The notes below the pieces were generated by a model. The model did no database searches and was not told the origin of the DNA. It was given only the letters and a program-made list of their open reading frames with translations. From an uncultured Lachnospiraceae bacterium (GTDB taxonomy: Bacteria; Bacillota_A; Clostridia; Lachnospirales; Lachnospiraceae): DNA of 8,131 nt. Positions 1 to 5,896 of this stretch are shown in pieces. The stretch spans positions 1 through 8,131 of the forward strand of contig USDU01000111.1 of NCBI GenBank assembly GCA_900553635.1, read 5' to 3'. The translations under genes were made by a program, and so were the position numbers. Positions within the stretch are counted from its first letter, which is position 1; each line of letters opens with the position of its first letter.

Positions 1-1434
1 GATCTTGATGTAGTCTTTCATGACCTTGTCGACTTCTACCTTCTCAATACCGCGGTAGATGCCGAGACCGTGATTTTCATGCACCACATAGTCGCCGGGC
101 TTGATATCTGAGAAGCTCTGGATCTTCTGGCCCTCGTAGGTCTTCTGCTTCTTCCGCTTTTTTGTCTTCTCCCGGCCGAAGATATCGGTCTCAGAAATGA
201 CAGCAAAGCGAAGCATCGGATACTCATACCCCCTGTGCAGGCTGCCGTGGACCACCATGATTTCTGACGGGTTCACGACGCGCCCGGGATCCTCGCTGTA
301 GAAGCTGTTCAGCTCCTCGTCCTGCAGATCCGCCGCCAGACGCCTGGCTCTGGTTCCGGAAGCACACATGAGGATGATGGCGTACTTTTCTTTCTTCCAG
401 CGCTTCAGATCTTTCACCAGGGTGGGGAAGCTGTTGTTGTAAGGATTGATGGAACGGGCGTCGATCTGATAGCGGCCTGTCTGCTCCCATTCCGGTGCTT
501 TCTGCTCCAGCAGGCTTAAGGCCACACAGTTTCTGCGGTTCAGGCGGACGGTGATCTCTTCGCTGCTGTACAGAAGCCGCGCCTCCTCCGGCAATGCTTC
601 ACCTTTAGCCGCGCGGTTGGCCATGCTTTCTTCAAATTCCTTTTCCACCGACCGGCCCTTTTCCAGAATCCGGGTGGGCTCATCCAGAAAAATCAGGGAT
701 TTCCCGGGTGCAAAATAATCCAGAAAGCTAACCGTCTCCTCCTTTTCATGGGGGATCGGTTCCGCCGCCGGATAAATGGTGATTTCTTCCAGATTTTCCA
801 TGGAGCGCTGGCTTTCCACGTCGAAGCTACGGATGGAATCTACCTCGTCGTCCCAGAACTCGATGCGCCAGGGAGCGTCCTCCGTCAACGCAAAGATGTC
901 CACGATGCCGCCGCGCACCGCGAACTGGCCCGGCGCTTCCACCTGAATCTCCCGCTCGTAGCCCAGGCGGCTCAGCTTTTCCGCCAGGGCGTCGATCTGG
1001 ACAATGCTGTCCTGGCTGATACATAAAATCGAATCTTCCACTTTTTTCAGAGGACGCAGACGATCCATCAGACCGTCAAAAGTAGTGATAACCGTCACTT
1101 CCTCCTGGGTCAATAAAGCCTGTAAGGCCCGGACTCTCTGCTGCACCAGCAGATTGCCCTGCATATCCGCATGAAAAAAGAGGAAATCCTTTGCCTGATA
1201 GAGCACGGCCTTCCGGTCAAAGTACCGGCAATCCTCATAGATTTCCTTTGCTTTCTGCTCGCTGTATGTGACGATCAGCCTCTGGGAATAGCCCTGCCAC
1301 AGGGCGCAGGCTGCGTGTACCTTCTGGGAATCTACGCAGCCGGAGAGCCAGAGGACTCCCTTGTTTTTTTTCAGCTTTTCGGCTATCTGGTCGTACGCGC
1401 CGAGCTGCCAAAAGGGCTTGATGAATGCTTGCAT
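1..1434 (-). CDS. mfd: Transcription-repair coupling factor Mfd, N-terminal 478 residues (cut by window edge)
   Basis: Mfd is the ATP-driven DNA translocase that displaces RNA polymerase stalled at lesions and recruits UvrA for nucleotide excision repair. The minus-strand frame is open from the ATG at 1434 to base 1 and gives 478 residues, about 40 percent of a usual protein of roughly 1150-1180. The UvrB-like damage-recognition module covers roughly residues 1-330, with the family signature VRGGIVDIFA at 173-182 followed by WRIEFWDDEVDSIRSFD. SETDIFG lies at 414-420. The RNA-polymerase-interacting (CarD-like) domain begins near 446, with GDYVVHENHGLGIYRGIEK at 447-465. The translocase motor lies outside the window. 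The start MQAFIKPFW is preceded by AGAGGTG at a good distance. It sits 43 bp after pth with no terminator between, so the two are probably co-transcribed. The identification is near certain. Confidence 0.97.
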   Translation of the reverse strand, partial: MQAFIKPFWQLGAYDQIAEKLKKNKGVLWLSGCVDSQKVHAACALWQGYSQRLIVTYSEQKAKEIYEDCRYFDRKAVLYQAKDFLFFHADMQGNLLVQQRVRALQALLTQEEVTVITTFDGLMDRLRPLKKVEDSILCISQDSIVQIDALAEKLSRLGYEREIQVEAPGQFAVRGGIVDIFALTEDAPWRIEFWDDEVDSIRSFDVESQRSMENLEEITIYPAAEPIPHEKEETVSFLDYFAPGKSLIFLDEPTRILEKGRSVEKEFEESMANRAAKGEALPEEARLLYSSEEITVRLNRRNCVALSLLEQKAPEWEQTGRYQIDARSINPYNNSFPTLVKDLKRWKKEKYAIILMCASGTRARRLAADLQDEELNSFYSEDPGRVVNPSEIMVVHGSLHRGYEYPMLRFAVISETDIFGREKTKKRKKQKTYEGQKIQSFSDIKPGDYVVHENHGLGIYRGIEKVEVDKVMKDYIKI

Positions 1435-1477
1435 GCCGCACCTCTGTTTTTGTTTCACTGCTTCTCTCTGTTATGAT

Positions 1478-2053
1478 CTATTCGTGTTTTTTCTTATTAT
1501 ACAGGTTCATGGCCTCGTCGGCGCGATCCTGTACCATCAGTTCTACGGCGTCCGCAGCCTGGGCAATGGCTTCCTCGACTTTTTTGCGGTCTTCTGCTGC
1601 GAAATGACCCAGGACGTAGGCAGCCAGGTCGTAGTCTTTCGGCTTTTCGCCCACGCCCACGCGAATACGCTGAAATTCCTGGGTGCCCAGGTGAGCGATA
1701 ATATCCTTGATGCCGTTATGGCCACCGGCGCTGCCTTTTTTGCGGACGCGGATGTAACCGGGCTCCAGGGCAATGTCATCGTAGATGACAATGACTTCAG
1801 TGGCGGGATCCAGTTTGTAGAAGTTCACAGCTTCGCCGATGCTGTTGCCGCTCAGGTTCATGTAGGTCTGGGGCTTCAGAAGCAGGACCTTCTGGCCCTC
1901 GATGACGCCGGTGCCGCAGATGGCCTGGAATTTTTTGGTGTTCATCGTGATGTGGTAGCGGTCGGCTAGATACGTGATCGTGTCAAAGCCGATGTTGTGG
2001 CGGGTGTGATCGTACTGCTGGGTGGGGTTGCCAAGGCCGGCGATGATATACAT
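1478..2053 (-). CDS. pth: Peptidyl-tRNA hydrolase
   Basis: This enzyme cleaves the ester bond of peptidyl-tRNAs that drop off the ribosome, recycling tRNA in the cytoplasm. The 191-residue product has the usual full length. The family signature is complete: AGLGNP at 5-10 with Asn9, TRHNIGF at 17-23 with the catalytic His19, TYMNLSG at 63-69 with Asn66, YDDIALEPG at 91-99 with the Asp equivalent to E. coli Asp93 at 92, and GGHNGIKDI at 110-118 with Asn113. The ATG at 2053 follows AAAAGGAGAA with a 7-nt spacer, a strong ribosome binding site. Its promoter appears to be at 2304-2332, giving a leader of about 244 nt that contains two large stem-loops. mfd follows 43 bp downstream, the same pth-to-mfd order as in Bacillus subtilis apart from the small yabK gene. 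Confidence 0.98.
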   Translation of the reverse strand: MYIIAGLGNPTQQYDHTRHNIGFDTITYLADRYHITMNTKKFQAICGTGVIEGQKVLLLKPQTYMNLSGNSIGEAVNFYKLDPATEVIVIYDDIALEPGYIRVRKKGSAGGHNGIKDIIAHLGTQEFQRIRVGVGEKPKDYDLAAYVLGHFAAEDRKKVEEAIAQAADAVELMVQDRADEAMNLYNKKKHE

Positions 2054-2079
2054 AGGGTTGTTCTCCTTTTATGACGGAC

Positions 2080-2220
2080 GCTCTGTGGGGTTCGGAAATC
2101 GTGTGTTCGGACGCTTCGCGGACAGCGTGCGTCTGGATCGGACAGGCTCTGCCTGTCCGCCCCCAGGCGCACACAGTCCGGGAAGAGCCGGACACCCTGA
2201 TTTTCCGAACCCCACAGAGC
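2080..2220. repeat. 141-bp imperfect palindrome A (stem-loop or repeat element)
   Basis: The outer arms at 2080-2100 and 2199-2220 are reverse complements except for one extra T (GCTCTGTGGGGTTCGG pairs with CCGAACCCCACAGAGC). Pairing continues imperfectly inward (TGTGTTCGGACG region against CCGGACACC region, GCGTGCGTCTGG against CCAGGCGCACAC). At the exact centre is a perfect 9-bp stem CGGACAGGC (2139-2147), loop TCT, GCCTGTCCG (2151-2159). The whole segment therefore folds as one long hairpin or cruciform. No protein-coding signal explains it. Its arms resemble those of the palindrome at 2392-2577, which suggests a shared repeat family. Confidence 0.85.
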
Positions 2221-2230
2221 TGGTTATGTG

Positions 2231-2281
2231 AACTACCGGGGAAGCACCGCGGCCTGTGGCCGCGAGTGCTTCCGGGTTGTT
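2231..2281. repeat. 51-bp stem-loop next to palindrome A
   Basis: The core stem CGCGGCC (2248-2254), loop TGT and GGCCGCG (2258-2264) extends through GGAAGCAC / GTGCTTCC and AAC / GTT with small bulges. It lies 10 bp from palindrome A and inside the predicted pth leader. It is not followed by a T-run on either strand, so a terminator role is unlikely. Confidence 0.75.
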
Positions 2282-2303
2282 GATGTCGATGGGGTCTTTT
2301 CCT

Positions 2304-2332
2304 ATCATACAGGAGTTTTGCGGGATTGGCAA
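2304..2332 (-). promoter_or_regulatory. Sigma-A-type promoter for pth-mfd
   Basis: Read on the minus strand, the -35 box TTGCCA (2332-2327) and the -10 box TATGAT (2309-2304) are separated by exactly 17 bp. Each box differs from consensus at a single position. The predicted start of transcription is near 2297. It lies after the spoVG terminator, so it makes pth-mfd an independent unit. Confidence 0.75.
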
Positions 2333-2367
2333 GAGGCGAGGCGGCAAATGCCGCCCGCCCAGCCAAT
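2325..2367. repeat. GC-rich inverted repeat overlapping the pth -35 box
   Basis: GGCGAGGCGGCA (2335-2346) pairs with TGCCGCCCGCC (2349-2359) with one bulged A. The outer ATTGGC (2325-2330) pairs with GCCAAT (2362-2367). The outer left arm contains most of the pth -35 box, so the element could influence promoter access. This is seen in sequence only. Confidence 0.6.
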
Positions 2368-2391
2368 GCGACAGCGAGGCCTCATCACGTA

Positions 2392-2577
2392 GTGGGGCGG
2401 GAAAGATAGGGGGTGGGGGACGTTAGCGGATTTTCCGTAGGGAGGAGCAGGCTGGCAGCATCTGAAGGAGGCCCTGTTTGAGGCCGCAGGCCGAGTTGGC
2501 CGGTCAGATGCGGATCAGCCGCCTGCGACGAGTAGGAAAATCCGCGTGTCCCACACACCCTATCTTTCCCGCCCCAC
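2392..2577. repeat. 186-bp imperfect palindrome B with 20-bp perfect terminal arms
   Basis: The terminal arms at 2392-2411 (starting GTGGGGCGGGAAAGAT) and 2558-2577 are perfect 20-bp reverse complements. Further in, GCGGATTTTCC (2426-2436) pairs with GGAAAATCCGC (2535-2545), and CATCTGA (2459-2465) with TCAGATG (2504-2510). It lies between the spoVG terminator and the pth promoter and has no coding signature. No target-site duplication is evident at its ends. It shares arm sequence with palindrome A, in the same orientation. A non-autonomous (MITE- or REP-like) element or a structured RNA are the plausible readings. Confidence 0.85.
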
Positions 2578-2614
2578 GACCGTCCCCAAGATCCTCCCGC
2601 CTCGCGTCCGTCCC

Positions 2615-2651
2615 CAACACAAAAGGCGCCGCCCCCTCCGGACGACGCCTT
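2615..2651 (-). terminator. Intrinsic terminator after spoVG
   Basis: On the minus strand, 31 nt after the spoVG stop codon, AAGGCGTCG (2651-2643) pairs with CGGCGCCTT (2631-2623) over 9 bp with one G-U pair, and TTGTGTT follows. It probably ends the glgC-glgD-spoVG transcript. The T-run is interrupted, so termination may be partial. Confidence 0.7.
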
Positions 2652-2681
2652 CCCCCTACATTATATCGTTCTCTTTATCAC

Positions 2682-2957
2682 CTAAGCCTCTTCTTCCGCC
2701 TCTACCAGCGCAGCCTCATACTTATCCAGAATGATCCCCTGAATATGATCTCTGGTTCCGGAATTGATGGGATGTGCAATATCCCGATACTCTCCGTCTG
2801 ACGCTTTTCTGCTCGGCATCGCGATAAACAGTCCTTTTTCGCCCTCGATAACCTTGATATCATGAACCACAAATTCATCATCAATGGTGATCGAAACGAC
2901 GGCCTTCATCTTACCTTCTTTTGACACCTTCCGTACGCGTACATCTGTAATCTGCAT
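2682..2957 (-). CDS. spoVG: SpoVG family nucleic-acid-binding regulator
   Basis: SpoVG is a small DNA/RNA-binding protein of Firmicutes that affects septation, sporulation and, in pathogens, virulence and metabolism. The 91-residue product is close to the family norm (84-97). It carries the hallmark stretches [19 protein letters not shown] (1-19), [13 protein letters not shown] (27-39), [10 protein letters not shown] (42-51) and [10 protein letters not shown] (57-66). The C-terminal helical tail ends in the acidic EAEEEA. The ATG at 2957 has AAAGGGG 8 nt upstream. I see no convincing promoter in the 70 bp after glgD, so it is probably transcribed with glgCD and ended by the terminator at 2615-2651. 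A sigma-H promoter such as the one that drives the B. subtilis gene was not recognisable here. Confidence 0.97.
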   Translation of the reverse strand: MQITDVRVRKVSKEGKMKAVVSITIDDEFVVHDIKVIEGEKGLFIAMPSRKASDGEYRDIAHPINSGTRDHIQGIILDKYEAALVEAEEEA

Positions 2958-3027
2958 ACTTCCTGCCCCTTTCTTCTGCCCTTTGCAGGTCAGTTTGTCT
3001 TATCAGTGCTTTGTGGGCCGCCCGTCG

Positions 3028-4146
3028 TTACAGCACGTAACGCTCATTTTTCTCGACGACTATCTTAACCCCATGCTCTCCTACGTAACGGGAGTTAGCA
3101 CGAATTGTATCGCGGCTTTCAACGATGCAGTTCTCTATGTAAGTATTATCGCCGATATACACTTCGTTGAGAATAATGGAGTTCTTAATCACACAGTTAT
3201 TCCCCACGAACACTTTCTTAAATAAAATGGAATTTTCTACAGCTCCGTTGATGATACATCCGCTGGATACCAGGGAGTTCTTCACGTCTGCCCCCGGATT
3301 ATACTTGGCCGGAGGAAGATCCAGCACCTTGGAGTATACATCCGGATAGGTCTTGAAGAAGTATTTGCGGACATCCGCTTTCAGGAAGTCCATGTTGGTC
3401 TCGTAGTAGGACTCTACGGACGCGATGTTGCTCCAGTAGTCTGTGGTGCGGTATGCAAATATTCTCTTCAGGTTCTTATAACGAATCAGGATGTCACGTA
3501 CGAAGTCGTAGCGATCTTCCTGGGCACATTTCTCTATGAGTTCGATCAGCTGTCTTCTGCGGATGACATAGATACCGCAGGAAATGGTGCTTTCCTGGGT
3601 CTCCACCGGCTTCTCCTCGAATTCGGTAATCCGGCCTTCTTCATCGGTCTTCAGCACGCCGAAGCGAGATACGTCGGTGTCTGCCGGCATGTCCTTGCAG
3701 ACTACAGTGATGTCCGCTTTCTTCTCAATGTGGTATTCCAGTACCTTATTGTAGTCCATCTTGTAAACTGCGTCTCCGGACGCGATGACTACGTACGGCT
3801 CATGGCTCTTCTTGAGCCAGTCCAGATTCTGGTAGATGGAATCCGCGGTTCCACGGTACCAGGAGCTGTTGTCCGCGGTGATGGTCGGTGTGAAGATATA
3901 CAGACCGCCCTGCTTTCTTCCGAAATCCCACCACTTGGAGGAGTTCAGGTGCTCGTTCAGGGAGCGCGCGTTATACTGAGTCAGTACCGCGACTCTCTGG
4001 ATATGAGAGTTAGACATATTGCTGAGTGCGAAGTCGATACCGCGATAGCTTCCTGCCACGGGCATAGCCGCTACTGCACGCTTGTTGGATAACTCTCTCA
4101 TTCTGTGATTATTGCCGCCTGCAAGTACAATTCCTATCGCTCTCAT
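3028..4146 (-). CDS. glgD: GlgD, second (regulatory-type) subunit of glucose-1-phosphate adenylyltransferase
   Basis: GlgD pairs with GlgC to form the ADP-glucose pyrophosphorylase that supplies ADP-glucose for glycogen. Its 372 residues comprise an N-terminal nucleotidyltransferase domain (about 1-245) and a C-terminal left-handed beta-helix with hexapeptide repeats (about 285-345, for example VFVGNNCVIKNSII). The loop is degenerate, with LAGGNNHRM at 8-16 in place of GGxGxRL. SGDAVYKMDY (123-132) keeps the first metal Asp (125), and FEEKP (176-180) keeps the glucose-1-phosphate Lys. The second metal-ligand motif is YWSNIAS (237-243), with Asn240 where GlgC has Asp. This fits a subunit that modulates GlgC rather than catalysing on its own. 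Its ATG shares one base with the glgC stop (TAATG), implying translational coupling; AGGTAGGTG lies just upstream inside glgC. Confidence 0.96.
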   Translation of the reverse strand: MRAIGIVLAGGNNHRMRELSNKRAVAAMPVAGSYRGIDFALSNMSNSHIQRVAVLTQYNARSLNEHLNSSKWWDFGRKQGGLYIFTPTITADNSSWYRGTADSIYQNLDWLKKSHEPYVVIASGDAVYKMDYNKVLEYHIEKKADITVVCKDMPADTDVSRFGVLKTDEEGRITEFEEKPVETQESTISCGIYVIRRRQLIELIEKCAQEDRYDFVRDILIRYKNLKRIFAYRTTDYWSNIASVESYYETNMDFLKADVRKYFFKTYPDVYSKVLDLPPAKYNPGADVKNSLVSSGCIINGAVENSILFKKVFVGNNCVIKNSIILNEVYIGDNTYIENCIVESRDTIRANSRYVGEHGVKIVVEKNERYVL

Positions 4147-5417
4147 TACCGTTCACCTACCTTTATCAATGTCTCGCCGCTTGCCAGTACGCCTTCGTTG
4201 TAATCATCCGGCGTGGTATCTCCTGCGATAGCGGTATTCTTTCCTATCTTTACATTCGGCGGTATGTAGGAATTCTCGCCAATGGTGACCAGTCCGAAGG
4301 AATAGATCTTCGGCTGTACCTTGTTCGGAACTTCTTCACCGATTCCCATCACTACGCCGTCGGAGATCTCGACTTCCTCCGCGATAATAGCCTTGTCAAT
4401 GGTACAGTTTTCACCGATAGTTGTATTCTTCATAATAATGGAGTCGCGCACCACGGTTCCCTTTCCAATGGTAACGCCTGCGCCGATCACGGAATTGTAT
4501 ACATCTCCGTAAATCTCGGCTCCTCCGGTAATCAGGCTCTTTTCGATCTTCGATTCCGCGGATACATACTGGGGCGGCACTGCATCGCTCTTGGTATAAA
4601 TCTTCCAGAATTCTTCATAGAGGTTAAACTCCGGAATGATATCAATGAGCTCCATATTGGCTTCCCAATAGGATCCTAAGGTTCCTACATCCTTCCAGTA
4701 TCCGTTGAATTCAAACGCAAACAGACGGTTTCCATTGTCGTGGCAATACGGAATGATATGTTTTCCGAAGTCACAGTTTGGCTGGCTGGAAAGCTGAATC
4801 AGCGCGTTCCGTAAAATCGGCCAGCTGAAAATATAGATACCCATGGATGCCAGATTGCTTCTGGGATGCTCGGGTTTCTCTTCAAACTCTGTGATCTGGT
4901 TATTGTCATCGGTGATCATGATGCCGAAACGACTGGCTTCCTCCATGGGTACCGGCATAACCGCGATGGTTACATCGGCATTATTCTCCTTGTGGAAGTC
5001 CAACATTACTTCATAATCCATTTTATAGATGTGATCTCCGGAAAGGATCAGCACATAATCCGGATTATATGTATCAATGTAATCCAGATTCTGGTAAATC
5101 GCATTCGCTGTTCCGGTATACCATTCGCTGTTTGTACTCTTTTCATATGGCGGGAGTACGGTTACGCCGCCCACATTGCGATCCAGATCCCACGGCATTC
5201 CAATTCCGATATGGGTGTTCAGACGCAACGGCTGATACTGCGTCAGAACTCCGACCGTATCTACACCTGAATTAATGCAATTGCTCAACGGGAAATCAAT
5301 TATTCTGTACTTTCCACCGAAAGATACAGCGGGCTTCGCTACTTTCGCAGTTAAAACCCCGAGACGGCTTCCCTGACCGCCAGCCAGCAGCATGGCTATC
5401 ATTTCTTTCTTAATCAC
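4146..5417 (-). CDS. glgC: Glucose-1-phosphate adenylyltransferase catalytic subunit GlgC
   Basis: GlgC converts glucose-1-phosphate and ATP to ADP-glucose and pyrophosphate, the committed step of bacterial glycogen synthesis. The product has 423 residues, a normal length. It has [10 protein letters not shown] (11-20), [15 protein letters not shown] (28-42), [12 protein letters not shown] (99-110), GDHIYKMDY (127-135) with catalytic Asp128, FEEKP (178-182) with substrate-binding Lys181, and YWKDVGT (240-246) with metal-ligand Asp243. A hexapeptide beta-helix (about 290-395) follows. All active-site motifs are intact. The chosen start is GTG at 5417, preceded by AAGAGGTGAT at 5 nt from AGAGGTG; an ATG five codons later (5402) is the alternative. 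The sequence AGGTGATT occurs twice in tandem here, the second copy spanning the GTG. glgD follows with a one-base overlap. An extended -10 promoter lies at 5513-5541. Confidence 0.97.
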   Translation of the reverse strand: MIKKEMIAMLLAGGQGSRLGVLTAKVAKPAVSFGGKYRIIDFPLSNCINSGVDTVGVLTQYQPLRLNTHIGIGMPWDLDRNVGGVTVLPPYEKSTNSEWYTGTANAIYQNLDYIDTYNPDYVLILSGDHIYKMDYEVMLDFHKENNADVTIAVMPVPMEEASRFGIMITDDNNQITEFEEKPEHPRSNLASMGIYIFSWPILRNALIQLSSQPNCDFGKHIIPYCHDNGNRLFAFEFNGYWKDVGTLGSYWEANMELIDIIPEFNLYEEFWKIYTKSDAVPPQYVSAESKIEKSLITGGAEIYGDVYNSVIGAGVTIGKGTVVRDSIIMKNTTIGENCTIDKAIIAEEVEISDGVVMGIGEEVPNKVQPKIYSFGLVTIGENSYIPPNVKIGKNTAIAGDTTPDDYNEGVLASGETLIKVGER

Positions 5418-5470
5418 CTAATCACCTCTTGCCCAAATTTTTCCTTCATGTCCCATCATTCTGCCCAAAC

Positions 5471-5500
5471 AGTGACAAAATTCCCTCCCAGTCTGTCACT
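5471..5500. promoter_or_regulatory. Inverted repeat in the glgC leader (possible operator or hairpin)
   Basis: AGTGACA (5471-5477) and TGTCACT (5494-5500) are perfect inverted half-sites 16 bp apart. Flanking C/G and AAA/TTT pair further with one bulge. The repeat lies a few bases downstream of the predicted glgC transcription start (near 5506), where an operator would block transcription or a 5' hairpin would stabilise the mRNA. The half-site centres are 23 bp apart, about two helical turns. No regulator can be named. Confidence 0.5.
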
Positions 5501-5512
5501 GGTTTCTAACAT

Positions 5513-5541
5513 ATTATACCATACCATTTGTAAATAGTGAA
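5513..5541 (-). promoter_or_regulatory. Extended -10 promoter for glgC-glgD-spoVG
   Basis: On the minus strand the perfect -10 box TATAAT (5518-5513) is preceded by TGG, an extended -10 element. TTCACT (5541-5536), a 4/6 match to the -35 consensus, lies 17 bp upstream. The predicted start near 5506 leaves a leader of about 90 nt to the GTG start. Confidence 0.75.
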
Positions 5542-5603
5542 CATGAAATTGGAAAATTTTGATTTTATTTTAAACATTTTGCGACAGCTTTTTTAGAATT
5601 TCT

Positions 5604-5632
5604 TTGACATATTATCTATAATGTATTAAAAT
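5604..5632 (+). promoter_or_regulatory. murC promoter P1 (distal)
   Basis: Consensus -35 TTGACA (5604-5609), a 17-bp spacer and -10 TAAAAT (5627-5632), with an AT-rich tract upstream. Predicted start near 5639, giving a leader of about 258 nt to the murC ATG. Confidence 0.7.
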
Positions 5633-5780
5633 CCTGTTAATTTCTTGTTTATTATTCATATTAAAACGCTATGATAACATTATTTTCCCTTTCTTTTCAT
5701 AAAATTAGGGTATGATTTTCCTCTTATTTCCAATTCTCAGTTATGCAGATCGCACAAAGACAATTCCGGCAAGCCCAATC

Positions 5781-5809
5781 TTGCCAACTTTCCGCTCTAA
5801 TGCTATACT
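5781..5809 (+). promoter_or_regulatory. murC promoter P2 (proximal, extended -10)
   Basis: -35 TTGCCA (5781-5786), a 17-bp spacer and -10 TATACT (5804-5809) preceded by TGC, an extended -10 element. Predicted start near 5816, about 80 nt before the murC ATG. With P1 it gives murC two tandem promoters. Confidence 0.7.
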
Positions 5810-5896
5810 ATTGCTGTAAAAATTGCGACAGGGAATCTCTGGGAAACAAGGTGATATGCCGCAGCAAAACTTAAAAAAAACGAGGATGTGTATAGT

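Larger units (their letters stand above)
2054..2297 (-). promoter_or_regulatory. Predicted long structured 5' leader of pth
   Basis: If transcription begins about 7 nt after the -10 box at 2304-2309, pth mRNA carries a leader of roughly 244 nt. In transcript order it holds a stem-loop at 2281-2231, the large palindrome at 2220-2080 and then the pth ribosome binding site at 2061-2070, only about 10 nt after the palindrome. No U-run follows either hairpin, so neither looks like a terminator. I recognise no known riboswitch or T-box features. The leader may be regulatory, or may simply be the result of a palindromic repeat inserted behind the promoter. Confidence 0.5.
5418..5896. other. Divergent AT-rich intergenic region between glgC and murC
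   Basis: This 479-bp region contains the glgC promoter and untranslated leader on the minus strand, and two murC promoters on the plus strand. The -35 boxes of glgC and of murC P1 face away from each other about 62 bp apart across a very AT-rich stretch (5542-5603), which could serve both as UP elements. Between 5640 and 5780, in the transcript from P1, I see no gene, no strong hairpin and no terminator. Confidence 0.7.

Noticed and set aside
1361..1969. Long plus-strand open frame (202 codons) across pth and the end of mfd
   Set aside because: It is antisense to pth, whose protein is unmistakable and complete. The frame has no ribosome binding site of note and no recognisable domains.
1983..2366. 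Minus- and plus-strand open frames over the pth leader and palindrome A
   Set aside because: They arise from GC-rich palindromic DNA in several frames and strands at once. The translations are Pro/Arg/Gly-rich without family features.
2478..2801. Plus-strand open frame over palindrome B and the end of spoVG
   Set aside because: It crosses a palindrome and a terminator and runs antisense into spoVG. The composition looks non-coding.
5579..5831. Direct repeat TTGCGACAG at 5579-5587 and 5823-5831 flanking the murC promoters
   Set aside because: A 9-bp repeat in a region of this size is expected by chance at a fair rate, and no symmetry or conservation supports an operator.
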